Positions 32,697 through 41,487 of a stretch of 64,000 nucleotides of DNA are shown piece by piece. The notes below the pieces were generated by a model. That model was not told the origin of the DNA and made no database searches. It worked only from the letters and a program-made list of their open reading frames with translations. Positions within the stretch are counted from its first letter, which is position 1. Each line of letters opens with the position of its first letter. The DNA is taken from NCBI RefSeq assembly GCF_028475105.1, contig NZ_CP116936.1, positions 248,001 through 312,000 of the forward strand, read 5' to 3'. The stretch comes from Micromonospora sp. LH3U1. GTDB taxonomy: Bacteria; Actinomycetota; Actinomycetes; Mycobacteriales; Micromonosporaceae. Both the position numbers and the translations under genes were made by a program.

Positions 32697-34807
32697 GGGT
32701 GGCCTCCCTTGACCAGGGCGAGAGCATGTCGGGTGAGGTCTTCGGCGGCCATGCCAGTGTGGCGAAGCAGGGCCGCGGGGGACGTCGGCCGTCCCGGGTC
32801 CCGGTAACCGACCACGTTGAATCGGTCGTTGTTGTTGTCGGTGCGCTCGCCCAGCAGCGCGTGAATGCTGCTTGCCAGGCCGGTGGTGGCGATGAGTACA
32901 GGCACGCCGGGGCTGAACAGTCCGGTGAAGGTGGCGCGGTCGAGGCCAGCACTCCGTACGACGGGCGATCCGAGCACGGTGAGGTCGTGAACGTGCAGAT
33001 ACCTGACCCGAAGTTGCTGGTGGGTACGGCGGAGACTTTTCACGGCCACGCTGAGCTGTTCGGCCGCGATGTCTCCGGCAGAGGCGAGGATTATGTGAGG
33101 GCGACCGGCGTGTGATAGGTGTGGCCATACGGCGAGGCCGTTCGCCAGTTCGGCGTTGATGGTAGAGGTGGGGTGTTCAATGCCCGAATGCTTGTCGGCA
33201 ACAAGAACGTTGGTTTGGTTTTTACTCCTGAGCATCCCGGCTAGTGTGGTGCCGGCTCTTACCCGGTCTGCCGGGCAGTAGATGTGCACAGTGGGGTCGG
33301 ACATATCTAGGAGTGCGCCGGTGAGACCGGGATACTGGTGGGTGTAGGTGTTGCGCCAGCCGAGCGATGTGACGAGGTAGTTGATGCTCGGCATGGGTGT
33401 TCTCAACGCGCGTTGTAGGCGACGATGCTTGAGCTGCTGGGCCAACAGACTGATGTTGATTGGCGCAAACGCCTCGTAGGTGGCGAGCAGGGCGTCTCGC
33501 CCGGATTCTGTGTAGCCCTGCGACCAGGCGTGACACAGTTCCTCGTTGAGAATTTCCACGACCCATGGCGGAATGAAGCCGTCTTGGGCGAGGATCAAGC
33601 GATTCGATGTCAATTCGTCTGGACTGAACAGTCTGAAACCGCCCGCTGCCGCCCGGCCTCGGATAGCCGCACTTACGTCGGTGGCTCGCGTGGCCCGTCG
33701 CACTGATGGGGAGCTAGCCGCAGCGGCCGAGGGTTCCGGATGTGTGGGCAACGCCTGGCAGACGAGAGTGGTTGGTGCACCCGCAGACGTGAAAAGTTCG
33801 AGCGGTCGGTAGCTGCCGAGCCAGCTCTTCAGTTCAGCGAATTCTTCCGAGTCGCGGTACGGGTCGGAGAGCGGAGTCTTGTGAACCCGCGGTGTTCCCA
33901 TGATCATGCGTCCACCGATGGAAGTTGGACCCGTGGCGCCCTTAGGCATGGTGAGAACGATCATTGGCTGGGTGCCATCGGCGTCTAGCGGTTGCAGAGA
34001 GTGCAGTGCTGCCCTGGTTGTCTGGCGTAGTGCGGCAGGGTCTGACCCGTCGCTGATGAACGGCTGATAGCCGAGACCGACGAGGTATGCCTCTAGGTCT
34101 GATGGGTGCATTCCGGCGAGGAGAGACGGACCGCCCATCCGCAGCCCGTTGAGTAGGACGACTGGGAGGACGGCGCCGTGCTCGCCGGTTCCTACCAGGG
34201 CTCGCCGGGCGAGCCACGCGGCTGCCGTGGCACCGGTCTCACACTCGCCGTCGCCTATCAGCGGAACAACGAGACGGGTGGGCGCGTCGAGGGCCATGCC
34301 CTGGGCGACGGCCAGCGCTGGCCCAAGCTGACCACCGGTATAGCGGACTCCCGGGATCAATGGAGTGATTTCACTGCCGAACGTTTCAGGGTTAGGAAAC
34401 TCGGTCACAAGTCTGGTCAGTGCCCGCCATGACCAAGCCCTGGCTGATCCGTCAATCCGGAGCGCGCCGGAGAGGTAGGCGTAAGCAAGCGCGGATGGGC
34501 CTGCATGCCCTGCTCCATGGAGGACCACCAGGTCGGTCCCGGGCAGCCGGTTTGCCACGAGGGGTGCGAGCTGGGCGAGCATCGCGTTGACAGGTGGGCA
34601 GACGCCCCAATGGCCTCGTGGCTGTTGCTTGACGTGGGCGAGCTGCAGGGGATGGTCCAGTCGTACATTGGCAGCAAGGTACAGCTGGCCTGCTGACAGA
34701 TAGTTCAGGGCCCGCCACAGTGCTTCGACAGCACTATCCGGCACTGCAGCCTGTGCCCTGTCGGCCGTCTCACCCCAGAGCTTTGACAGTGCGGCTAGGC
34801 GGGTCAT
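32693..34807 (-). CDS. Divergent phosphoketolase (XFP family, 704 aa)
   Basis: This is a thiamine-diphosphate enzyme of the phosphoketolase family. Signatures: VEALWRALNYLSAGQLYLAA (28-47), RGHWGVCPPVNAMLAQ, LVVLHGAGHAGPSALAYAYL, the ThDP/Mg motif GDGECETGATAAAW, and later WRNTYTHQYPGL. Standard enzymes split xylulose-5-P or fructose-6-P to acetyl-P and run to nearly 800 residues. This one is shorter and many catalytic-site neighbours differ, so its substrate may be another sugar or keto acid. Start and stop overlap the GGDEF-like and PhyH genes by 4 bases each, showing tight co-translation. Confidence 0.88.
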   Translation of the reverse strand: MTRLAALSKLWGETADRAQAAVPDSAVEALWRALNYLSAGQLYLAANVRLDHPLQLAHVKQQPRGHWGVCPPVNAMLAQLAPLVANRLPGTDLVVLHGAGHAGPSALAYAYLSGALRIDGSARAWSWRALTRLVTEFPNPETFGSEITPLIPGVRYTGGQLGPALAVAQGMALDAPTRLVVPLIGDGECETGATAAAWLARRALVGTGEHGAVLPVVLLNGLRMGGPSLLAGMHPSDLEAYLVGLGYQPFISDGSDPAALRQTTRAALHSLQPLDADGTQPMIVLTMPKGATGPTSIGGRMIMGTPRVHKTPLSDPYRDSEEFAELKSWLGSYRPLELFTSAGAPTTLVCQALPTHPEPSAAAASSPSVRRATRATDVSAAIRGRAAAGGFRLFSPDELTSNRLILAQDGFIPPWVVEILNEELCHAWSQGYTESGRDALLATYEAFAPINISLLAQQLKHRRLQRALRTPMPSINYLVTSLGWRNTYTHQYPGLTGALLDMSDPTVHIYCPADRVRAGTTLAGMLRSKNQTNVLVADKHSGIEHPTSTINAELANGLAVWPHLSHAGRPHIILASAGDIAAEQLSVAVKSLRRTHQQLRVRYLHVHDLTVLGSPVVRSAGLDRATFTGLFSPGVPVLIATTGLASSIHALLGERTDNNNDRFNVVGYRDPGRPTSPAALLRHTGMAAEDLTRHALALVKGGHP

Positions 34808-35946
34808 GGCGACGTCCGAGTGCGGACGGTGACAGCGGCCACGGCGGCGGTGATCCGTTGAGCCCGGACCGCGGGAGTGGCCGATTCACGGATGAGGTGC
34901 AGAAGCTGGCCCCGCTCATGCATGGGGAGTGCATGCCACGTGCCGCCTGCGGCGGTGAGCGCAGCGGCGAGATCATCCGGTACCTGGGCAGGAGTCGAGG
35001 GGTGGATCACTTGAAGGGTGACGGCTACTTCGTTGCTGTCGTCGTCGGGGCTTGCGGCGAGGGCTGCTTGACCATGCACAGAGAGGACCACCTGCGTGGT
35101 CGGCTTACCGCCGTTGATTGCAACCCGGTAGAGGCTTCCGCGCAGCCCCTGCGGACCGGCGTACGGCAAGAGCAACACCGCACGACCGGAAACCTCGGTA
35201 AGTCGTGCGACCGCACAGGCGGGAGAGCCTTGGGCTGCGGGCAACGCTGGCAGCGTACTCAGGTCCGCCGGGCGGCGGGCGTTATCTGGCTCGGGCGGTT
35301 GAGTGATGGCCACGATGGCACCGCCGGCGGATCTCGCTCGCCGCATCGCCTTGTGCGCGAACAAGCAGCGGTCGACGGTGGCGAGAAGGGTATCCGTGAA
35401 CGGATGTGGCCATGTCTCTCCGGACTGTCCGGCCGGCAGGTGTCTGGCACCAACCATCATCAGGCCGAACGACACGGGTACCGGCAGCGTCGCGGCGAGC
35501 CGGTCACGAAGCTCAGTAATCGCCAGAACGAAGTCCTGTGGTGCGTCGATGGCTGCGGCGATGATGACCTCGTCGCCACCGAAGGTGGCCACGCAACCCT
35601 CGCTCCAGCTTAAGCGGTGGAACCAGGTACGGGCTTCAAGACCAAGCCTCGCCATGACACGGTTACCAGCGAGATGCCCGAATGACGCGGGGTCGCTGGT
35701 GTTGGCGGCCTCAACGTGCTGCTTCAGTCCGTCCACATCGCCAATTGCTAAGCCGACGATGCCACCGCGAGCCAGCGTTGACACGAGGCGGTGCGGTAGA
35801 TAGTGATGGAAGTCGGGGAATGCGATAAGGCCAGTCAGCGGATCTTCCCTTGAGCCGGCGCACCACTCGCGCAGCGGCAGCTGCGTGGGGTCAAATAGTG
35901 GTACTGACGGGAGGAGCGCCTCGTGGGCCGCAGCGATTTGGTCCAC
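34804..35946 (-). CDS. GGDEF-like protein in the phosphoketolase operon (380 aa)
   Basis: Residues about 32-215 resemble a GGDEF nucleotidyl-cyclase domain: DPLTGLIAFPDFHHYL, VGLAIGDVDGLKQHVEAAN (Asp at 70 and 72), GHLAGNRVMARLG, and the signature as GGDEV (123-127), then ATVDRCLFAHKAMRRARSAG at the end. No membrane or PAS domain precedes it. Residues about 240-380 form a second, unassigned domain with VRTRTSP at its end. Diguanylate cyclases make c-di-GMP, but here the operon setting suggests another nucleotide chemistry or an allosteric role. It begins 23 bp after the HAD gene and overlaps the phosphoketolase start by 4 bases. Confidence 0.75.
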   Translation of the reverse strand: MDQIAAAHEALLPSVPLFDPTQLPLREWCAGSREDPLTGLIAFPDFHHYLPHRLVSTLARGGIVGLAIGDVDGLKQHVEAANTSDPASFGHLAGNRVMARLGLEARTWFHRLSWSEGCVATFGGDEVIIAAAIDAPQDFVLAITELRDRLAATLPVPVSFGLMMVGARHLPAGQSGETWPHPFTDTLLATVDRCLFAHKAMRRARSAGGAIVAITQPPEPDNARRPADLSTLPALPAAQGSPACAVARLTEVSGRAVLLLPYAGPQGLRGSLYRVAINGGKPTTQVVLSVHGQAALAASPDDDSNEVAVTLQVIHPSTPAQVPDDLAAALTAAGGTWHALPMHERGQLLHLIRESATPAVRAQRITAAVAAVTVRTRTSP

Positions 35947-35969
35947 CGGTTGTGCCTCCTATCAGCGAG

Positions 35970-36689
35970 TCAGGGGATAGCGGGCAGGAGGGGCAGCAGC
36001 ATTGGGAGGCTGCGCAGTTGTGGCACCCCGAGGGGAAGCTCGGAGGCACTCCGAGGAGCACCGGGTCGTCTCAGCAGAGCCGCACGCCAGCCAGCGGCCA
36101 ATGCGCCGTTCACGTCCGCGCGGAGTGAATCACCGACGTGCAGAAACTGGTGTGGTTCCAGATTCGTCCGGGATCTGACACTGTTGAAAGCTTCCAGCTC
36201 GGGTTTGCACCAACCCGTGTCGTAGGAGGTCACGACAGCGTCGAACAGTCTGTGGAAAACCGGCGGCTCGGGCGGAGCTGACGACCCCAAGGCGTTAGAT
36301 AGGGCATATACCTGGTATCCGCGTCGCCGCAGGGCGTGAAGGGTCGTGACGACATCTGGGTATAAGGGGGGCCGCTGGCTACTTCGCTGTGCGGTAGTGA
36401 GCAGCTGCTCGATGACGCTGAACAGTTTGGGGCGTCCGAAGTCGTCCACTAGCGTGCGAGCTAAGTCGGCAGGATTGTGTCGCTGGCGTTTGGCCTTGCG
36501 CTCGACTCGGCAGCGCGCCTCGTCAAGGCTGATGCCGAGCCTCGCGGCGATCAGACCGGTGGTGGGGTTCGATCGAATCTTAACCAGCGTTCCGCCTAGG
36601 TCGAAGCAGACCGCGCGCACGTCTACGAGCAGGTCCCCGATAACCTGCGTCCTCTGCGAGTCAGGGACCGAGGGTCCGATGGCCGTCAC
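35970..36689 (-). CDS. HAD-superfamily hydrolase (239 aa)
   Basis: The GTG start at 36689 overlaps the stop of the enolase-superfamily gene (GTGA). HAD motifs: AVCFDLGGTLVKIRS (motif I, nucleophile Asp, with Gly in place of the second Asp), VYALSNALGSS (motif II), WCKPELEAFNSV (motif III Lys) and LHVGDSLRADVNGA (motif IV). A helical cap lies between motifs I and II, as in subfamily IA phosphatases. It probably dephosphorylates an intermediate of the operon's pathway. The missing second motif-I Asp could lower phosphatase activity, as in some haloacid dehalogenase-like members. Confidence 0.88.
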   Translation of the reverse strand: MTAIGPSVPDSQRTQVIGDLLVDVRAVCFDLGGTLVKIRSNPTTGLIAARLGISLDEARCRVERKAKRQRHNPADLARTLVDDFGRPKLFSVIEQLLTTAQRSSQRPPLYPDVVTTLHALRRRGYQVYALSNALGSSAPPEPPVFHRLFDAVVTSYDTGWCKPELEAFNSVRSRTNLEPHQFLHVGDSLRADVNGALAAGWRAALLRRPGAPRSASELPLGVPQLRSLPMLLPLLPAIP

Positions 36690-37834
36690 TGCACTGCTCC
36701 GAGGGAAATCGGGAGTGCCCCGGCAGGCATTGCGTACTCGGCCAGACCCGGGATGCTTCGGACGAGCAACTCTCCATTGATTGGTCGTAGTGCGTCTACT
36801 ACGACACACTGCCGCAAGGGCTCAATGGTCAGGTGGTACTCGACCGCCGGCACTGCTCGTGCAGTACAGACCCCTGCCAACGCCACCGCTGCCGCGAGAC
36901 TGCCTCCGTGAGGGAAAGTCGCCACGCCGAGATCGGCCGCGACCTGAGCGGTGTGGAGAGCCCTGCTTATCCCTCCGCACCAAGCGACATCGGGCTGCCA
37001 AATATCCACGAGCCCATCCGTCAGCAGGCGGCTTTGCTCGCCCGGGTCATAGGCATGCTCTCCCGCTGCCATGGGGACGCCGCCCGCAGCTCGGCTGCGT
37101 AGCGACAACCATGCTGCGCTCCCCGCCTCGACCAGTTCCTCAGCCCAGGTAAGCCGAAGGGCGACCAGTACTGGGAGTACAGCCAACGCCTGATCCAGGC
37201 GACATTGTCCGAGCCCGTCCACCATGATCCTTGCATCGGGCACGGCGGCGCGGATGCGGCTCAGGCAGGTATCGACGGCCATCGGCCCAAGGTCGATCAA
37301 GGTCGCAGGCAAGGCCCACTTCTGACCCCAGAAACCAGCACCGTCGATCCATTCGGCCGCTTCCGGCGTCCCAGGATGGAGCACGTCCAGACCGAGCGCC
37401 GACGCGTAGACCGGCACTGCCATCCGGGCGGCACCACCCAAAAGTGCACCGACAGGAGTGCCAGTGGCCCGTGACGCGAGATCCCAGCAGGCAAGCTCCA
37501 GCACCGACTGGGCTTGCCGGGCGTGGGCGCCGGAACAATGCCTTCCGACTATTGACCTGCGCGGGAAATTTCTGTGTTCGAGGACGTCGTGCCCAATTAG
37601 TCCGGCGGCATGGTTGTCCCGGATGAGAGTGAGCACGACTTCGCTGACGGGTCCGAACCAACCGGAAACACCATTGGCCACCAACTCCAAGGCATAGCGC
37701 CGCTGGTGCTCTGGCCAGCCGGTACCCTTGGGCTCAACCATGACCGATGACAGCGGCTCCGCCAACTCGCGGAGCCTGCGTGTGTCCTGGCCTGCAAGTT
37801 GGTGAGCGCGAATTTCCCGCACGACGGTATTCAC
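36686..37834 (-). CDS. Enolase-superfamily enzyme (mandelate racemase/MLE-like)
   Basis: A 382-aa protein; the GTG start at 37834 is one base after the upstream stop. The barrel carries QSVLELACWDLASRATGTPV, GFWGQKWAL with the catalytic Lys region, metal ligands Asp in IMVDGLGQ, Glu in TWAEELVEAG and Glu in MAAGEHAYD, then DIWQPDVAWCGGISRA and TFPHGGSLAAAV. This layout matches mandelate racemase and muconate lactonising subgroups that abstract a proton next to a carboxylate (dehydration, racemisation or cycloisomerisation). Together with phosphoketolase and HAD it suggests processing of an acid sugar. Confidence 0.88.
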   Translation of the reverse strand: MNTVVREIRAHQLAGQDTRRLRELAEPLSSVMVEPKGTGWPEHQRRYALELVANGVSGWFGPVSEVVLTLIRDNHAAGLIGHDVLEHRNFPRRSIVGRHCSGAHARQAQSVLELACWDLASRATGTPVGALLGGAARMAVPVYASALGLDVLHPGTPEAAEWIDGAGFWGQKWALPATLIDLGPMAVDTCLSRIRAAVPDARIMVDGLGQCRLDQALAVLPVLVALRLTWAEELVEAGSAAWLSLRSRAAGGVPMAAGEHAYDPGEQSRLLTDGLVDIWQPDVAWCGGISRALHTAQVAADLGVATFPHGGSLAAAVALAGVCTARAVPAVEYHLTIEPLRQCVVVDALRPINGELLVRSIPGLAEYAMPAGALPISLGAVQ

Positions 37835-37835
37835 G

Positions 37836-38906
37836 TCAGATCCTCGGCCCGGCAAGCTCTTCCCCGGCAAAGGTGAAGCACCATGGGCTGCGGTAATTTT
37901 GCCACCACTGTGGCCGCATTGGCGTGTCCACGAAGAGCCGCTCGACGCGACGCCGCATGTCCAGATGCCATTCAATAGTGTCCGAGCCGGGGGCTCGGTA
38001 TACATCCATAAATGGGTTGTGCGCCTGGAACGTCTGGAAGCGCGGGAAGGTGCTGGTTGCCGGAATGAACTTCGCCAGTTCCTCGGCGGCCTCGGCCGGG
38101 GTGTCCAACCCGACGATGTAGGTGAAGTCGGTTGTGATTCCTCGATTCATAGCTGCGGCGAGTATTGCAACCATTGCGTCCGGAGCAAGTCGGGCCTTGG
38201 ATTCCTTCAACACGGATGGTCGGTTGGTGAAGCATTCCGCAGTCATCGTCAGGTGGAACGGTCCGAGTTCCGCAGCTTGGTCGAGGCCGCCGTCGGTGGT
38301 CAGCACACTAGAAAGGAAGTGCAGCGTTCCGGTGCAGCCGTAATCCGTCATCGCGGCGCGAACGTCAGCTAGGTGCTCAACCGCAAGGTGCTCATACAGA
38401 AAGCAGCCGGTGCAGACCGTGACGGTGTCGACGGCCGAGAGATCCTGCATCCCAAAATCTGTAGTGAGTGCGGCGAAGTAGGCGTTCAGGTCAGGTGTCC
38501 GCAGCCTTGGGTCCGACGCATCCTCTAGTGTGTTGGGACAGAATACGCAGCCGGTACATTGCGACCGAGCATTGGAGTTGAGGGTCAGCATCTTCCTCCC
38601 ATTGCGCCAGTAGCCGAGCACCGCGTCGTCATCCTCGATGCCCTCTACCTGGCCGACCCGTTGGCCACCAAGTCGCAACTCGTGCTCGTCCAACTCAAAC
38701 GGAGAATTATCGCGACCGAGGGATAGGATCAGAAAAAGCGGGTCGCTTGGCCGTGAGTCGAGGCGCAGTTTGAACCGCATTCGCGGTCTTGTCAACGACG
38801 ACCTCGCCCCACTGCTGTTCAGTGCGATCAGCAGGACGTCTTCGGCATTAACTTTCCACGCCGATGCGACCTCCTCAAGATGCGATAAATCTCGCAGCAT
38901 CCCCAT
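37836..38906 (-). CDS. Radical-SAM-like protein with CX2CX2C motif (356 aa)
   Basis: This is first gene of the long minus-strand operon. The likely cluster-binding cysteines are Cys117, Cys120 and Cys123 in ARSQCTGCVFCPNTLED, a CX2CX2C spacing rather than the canonical CX3CX2C. Downstream the barrel-like order fits radical SAM enzymes: DTVTVCTGCFLYEHLAVEHL, GTLHFLSSVL, LTMTAECFTNR, ITTDFTYIVGLDTPAEAAEE. Another Cys pair (CTGC, near residue 165) could hold an extra cluster. The first 100 residues form a separate domain. Substrate is unknown. The following gene starts one base past its stop. Confidence 0.75.
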   Translation of the reverse strand: MGMLRDLSHLEEVASAWKVNAEDVLLIALNSSGARSSLTRPRMRFKLRLDSRPSDPLFLILSLGRDNSPFELDEHELRLGGQRVGQVEGIEDDDAVLGYWRNGRKMLTLNSNARSQCTGCVFCPNTLEDASDPRLRTPDLNAYFAALTTDFGMQDLSAVDTVTVCTGCFLYEHLAVEHLADVRAAMTDYGCTGTLHFLSSVLTTDGGLDQAAELGPFHLTMTAECFTNRPSVLKESKARLAPDAMVAILAAAMNRGITTDFTYIVGLDTPAEAAEELAKFIPATSTFPRFQTFQAHNPFMDVYRAPGSDTIEWHLDMRRRVERLFVDTPMRPQWWQNYRSPWCFTFAGEELAGPRI

Positions 38907-39221
38907 CCCCTTTGCAGAGTGCGGTGGGCTTCGTGGGCAGCTTCAATCTGTATCCCGGGAAGCCGCTTGAGCAAGAAAACGCACGCCTCTCGTCAAGCCG
39001 CTCCTTGCTGCCTATCAACTGGAGCTTCGTAGGTTGCCAAGCTCTTGGCTTGGCGTCGACACCAGGGTGGGGGGTCATGGTGGGGTTGAAACGGCCGCCT
39101 CCCGTGAGGACACTGGCGGGCGATGAGTTCTTGTTGACGAAACCCCACGATCCACTATTCGCCGACGGCGTCGATCCGTATCATATTGTCCAAGCTCGTT
39201 GTCGTATGGCTGGAGGCGCTC
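38907..39221. promoter_or_regulatory. Divergent control region between operon and its regulator
   Basis: These 315 bases separate the radical-SAM-like gene (minus) from the XRE/TPR regulator (plus) and must hold the promoters for both. The part near 39175-39195 is AT-richer. An in-frame TTG at 39186 could extend the regulator, but family comparison favours the GTG at 39222. No clear symmetrical operator was found by eye. Confidence 0.4.
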
Positions 39222-40595
39222 GTGCGCGGGCAGGTCGATCCGTCATGGTGGGTGTCGGGAGTCTGGGAGGGGCGTCCGATCCGCGAGTTCCTGGAACGCC
39301 GGGACATCGCTGCCACTTTTCGGTTTCTTCATGCTCGTGGGATTTCCTACGGTGCCATCGCGGGTCTGGTCGGCGTATCCGCGAACCGTGCAGCCGAGAT
39401 TGCCAAGGGCGTGCGCCAGGTGACGGCGTACGACGTGCTCGAGCGGATCGCTGTCGGACTGCGGATCCCCCGCGCGGTGATGGGTCTGGGTCAAGACCGG
39501 GAGACAAGTGCGCGGGCAAGCCGACTAGCCGACCGACGCACCGGAACGGTAGCCAGCTCTCCCCGGCGCAGAGAGTCACCCGGCGACGAGGCAAGTGCAC
39601 CTATCAGTGCGCTCACCCGACTTCGCATCGAGTTGGATGATGCCCTCGCGTCGTCGAGCGTGGCGCCGCTGCAGCTGGATCTCATCGAGGAGTCGGCCAG
39701 CGAACACATGCGGGTCTATCCATCCGTGCCGCCTACCGTGATGCTTTCACGGCTAGTCGGCGAGTGCACCGAGATCCGAATCCTCTCCCGGCGCAGACAA
39801 CCCGCCGCGGTTCAGGCGCGGCTCTCCGGCATCGCAGCCCTGCTGGCCACGATGTGCGCCGACGCGCTCATGCGACTCGGGGACGTTGTTGAAGCGCGCA
39901 TGTGGTACCGGACAGCCATCCATGCGGCGGACGACAGCTCGGAGACGCGGTTACGGGTTCTGGTCCGCGCCCAGTCGGCCATGTTGCCCTACTACTTCGG
40001 CGACCCGCAGCAGACGGTCTCACTGACGGAGGCCGCACTGGCCGTATCCGCAGCGCCATCGTCCTCCAGTGCGCTCGCGGCGGCTGGACGAGCGCGAGCG
40101 CTGGCCCGTCTCGGTGCGGCCGATGAGGCGCGAGCAGCGATCGCAGAGGCATGCAAGCTGTTCGATCACGTCGGTGATGACGACAGTGACACGGCATTCC
40201 GCTTCCCGCGGAAGCGGCTGTTGTTCTATCTCTCTGGGGCGAGTACATGGCTCGGCGATACCAGCCAAGCCATCCAAGTCCAAGATGAGGCGCTGAGGTT
40301 GTACGGGGCTTCGCCCTCGGTGCCGATCGATCCCGCTCTCATCGCGCTGGACCGGTCGATGTGCCTGGTCCGAGACCACCGGTCAGCAGAGGCAGCGGTG
40401 TCGGCACTCGACGCTGTCGCGGCGTTGCCCGAGGCGCAGCGTGCCGAGATTGTCCTTACAAGGGTTACCGACGTGATCTCCGCCATCCCGGCAAGGCACC
40501 GCGGCAGCGAGGTTGCCGCGCTAACTGACTACGTGCGGGCTTGCCGCGAGCGCGGCCGTACGCTTGCTAGCGGAACCCCCGTGCTCGATCCGTAG
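39222..40595 (+). CDS. XRE-type HTH regulator with TPR-like C-terminal repeats (457 aa)
   Basis: The GTG at 39222 is chosen because the DNA-binding domain then starts near the N-terminus, as in related actinomycete proteins: RRDIATVFRFL-type sequence (here RRDIAATFRFLHARGISYGA), then VSANRAAEIAKGVRQVTAYD and RIAVGLRIPRAVMGL. After a linker, residues about 140-455 are helical repeats of the TPR type. Proteins of this type sense peptides or metabolites and control adjacent biosynthetic genes. It is divergent from the long operon beginning with the radical-SAM-like gene and followed by a phosphotransferase gene. Confidence 0.85.
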   Translation: MRGQVDPSWWVSGVWEGRPIREFLERRDIAATFRFLHARGISYGAIAGLVGVSANRAAEIAKGVRQVTAYDVLERIAVGLRIPRAVMGLGQDRETSARASRLADRRTGTVASSPRRRESPGDEASAPISALTRLRIELDDALASSSVAPLQLDLIEESASEHMRVYPSVPPTVMLSRLVGECTEIRILSRRRQPAAVQARLSGIAALLATMCADALMRLGDVVEARMWYRTAIHAADDSSETRLRVLVRAQSAMLPYYFGDPQQTVSLTEAALAVSAAPSSSSALAAAGRARALARLGAADEARAAIAEACKLFDHVGDDDSDTAFRFPRKRLLFYLSGASTWLGDTSQAIQVQDEALRLYGASPSVPIDPALIALDRSMCLVRDHRSAEAAVSALDAVAALPEAQRAEIVLTRVTDVISAIPARHRGSEVAALTDYVRACRERGRTLASGTPVLDP

Positions 40596-40602
40596 GAGCC
40601 AC

Positions 40603-41487
40603 ATGTTCGTCGAAGCACGAACACGTCCGGTGCTCGCCGAGGTGTGTCGTCGCCTGGACATGTCTGACGCTGGTGCCAGCCTCCTGCGACACCACACAAA
40701 CGCCGTGTACGCGGTTGGTGACGTGGTGGTCAAGATCGCCCCCGTGGACATCGGCCTGGAACGGACCCGAACCGTGGTGGCCGTCGTACGGTGGCTGGAT
40801 GATCGCGGCTTCCCGACTGTTGGCTTGAGCCCCTGCCTGCCTCAGCCCTTGCTTGTTGGCGAGCATGCCGTGACCATTTGGCAACGGCTCAATCCGGCAC
40901 ACGACTCACCTGTGACCGCTGCTGAGCTCGGTGAACTGCTCAGCAAGTTGCATGCCCTTCCTCCTCCGCCGGTGAACCTGCCCAAGCTCCAGCCGATCGA
41001 AAGTATCCGCCGATCGCTGGAACGGTCGACGATCATCAGTGTCGAGGAACGCGACCTACTGCTGAACCGCCTGGAGTTACTGGCGGCCCGCTGGTCGGAG
41101 ATGGACTTCCCCCGCGGCATGAGCCTGATTCAGTCCGACCCCCAGACTCGCAACGCCCTGCGCCGCTTCGATGGCACGCCGGTGCTCGCGGACTGGGACG
41201 GCGCCGCCATCGGCCCCCGGGAGTGGGACCTGGCCACCGTTGCCGTTCACTGTCGCCGGTTTGCCCAACCGGGCCCTGCGGCATTCGTCGACTTCACGGC
41301 GGCCTACGGCTGGGATGTCAGCTCGTGGCAGGGCTTCGAGCAGTTGTGTCAGCTCCGGGAGCTGCAGATGATCGCCACCAACGCTCGAAAGTCCCGGCCG
41401 GGCACCGAAGCGGCAGCCGAGGTGCACCGCCGCGTCGCTGGCCTCCGGAAGGGCCCTCAAGAGCTCGGTCATTGGCAGATCATTTAA
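40603..41487 (+). CDS. Aminoglycoside-phosphotransferase-like small-molecule kinase (294 aa)
   Basis: The ATG at 40603 follows TAGGAGCCAC, 7 bases past the regulator stop, so both genes are co-transcribed. The kinase fold shows NAVYAVGDVVVKIAPVDIGL (ATP lobe, Lys), RGMSLIQSDPQTRNALRRFD (catalytic loop; the usual HGD is QSD with N retained) and PVLADWDGAAIGPREWDLAT (metal-binding D-x-D). APH-fold enzymes phosphorylate antibiotics, choline, homoserine or sugars. Its place next to the operon regulator suggests self-resistance or a sugar-kinase step, which remains inference. Confidence 0.85.
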   Translation: MFVEARTRPVLAEVCRRLDMSDAGASLLRHHTNAVYAVGDVVVKIAPVDIGLERTRTVVAVVRWLDDRGFPTVGLSPCLPQPLLVGEHAVTIWQRLNPAHDSPVTAAELGELLSKLHALPPPPVNLPKLQPIESIRRSLERSTIISVEERDLLLNRLELLAARWSEMDFPRGMSLIQSDPQTRNALRRFDGTPVLADWDGAAIGPREWDLATVAVHCRRFAQPGPAAFVDFTAAYGWDVSSWQGFEQLCQLRELQMIATNARKSRPGTEAAAEVHRRVAGLRKGPQELGHWQII

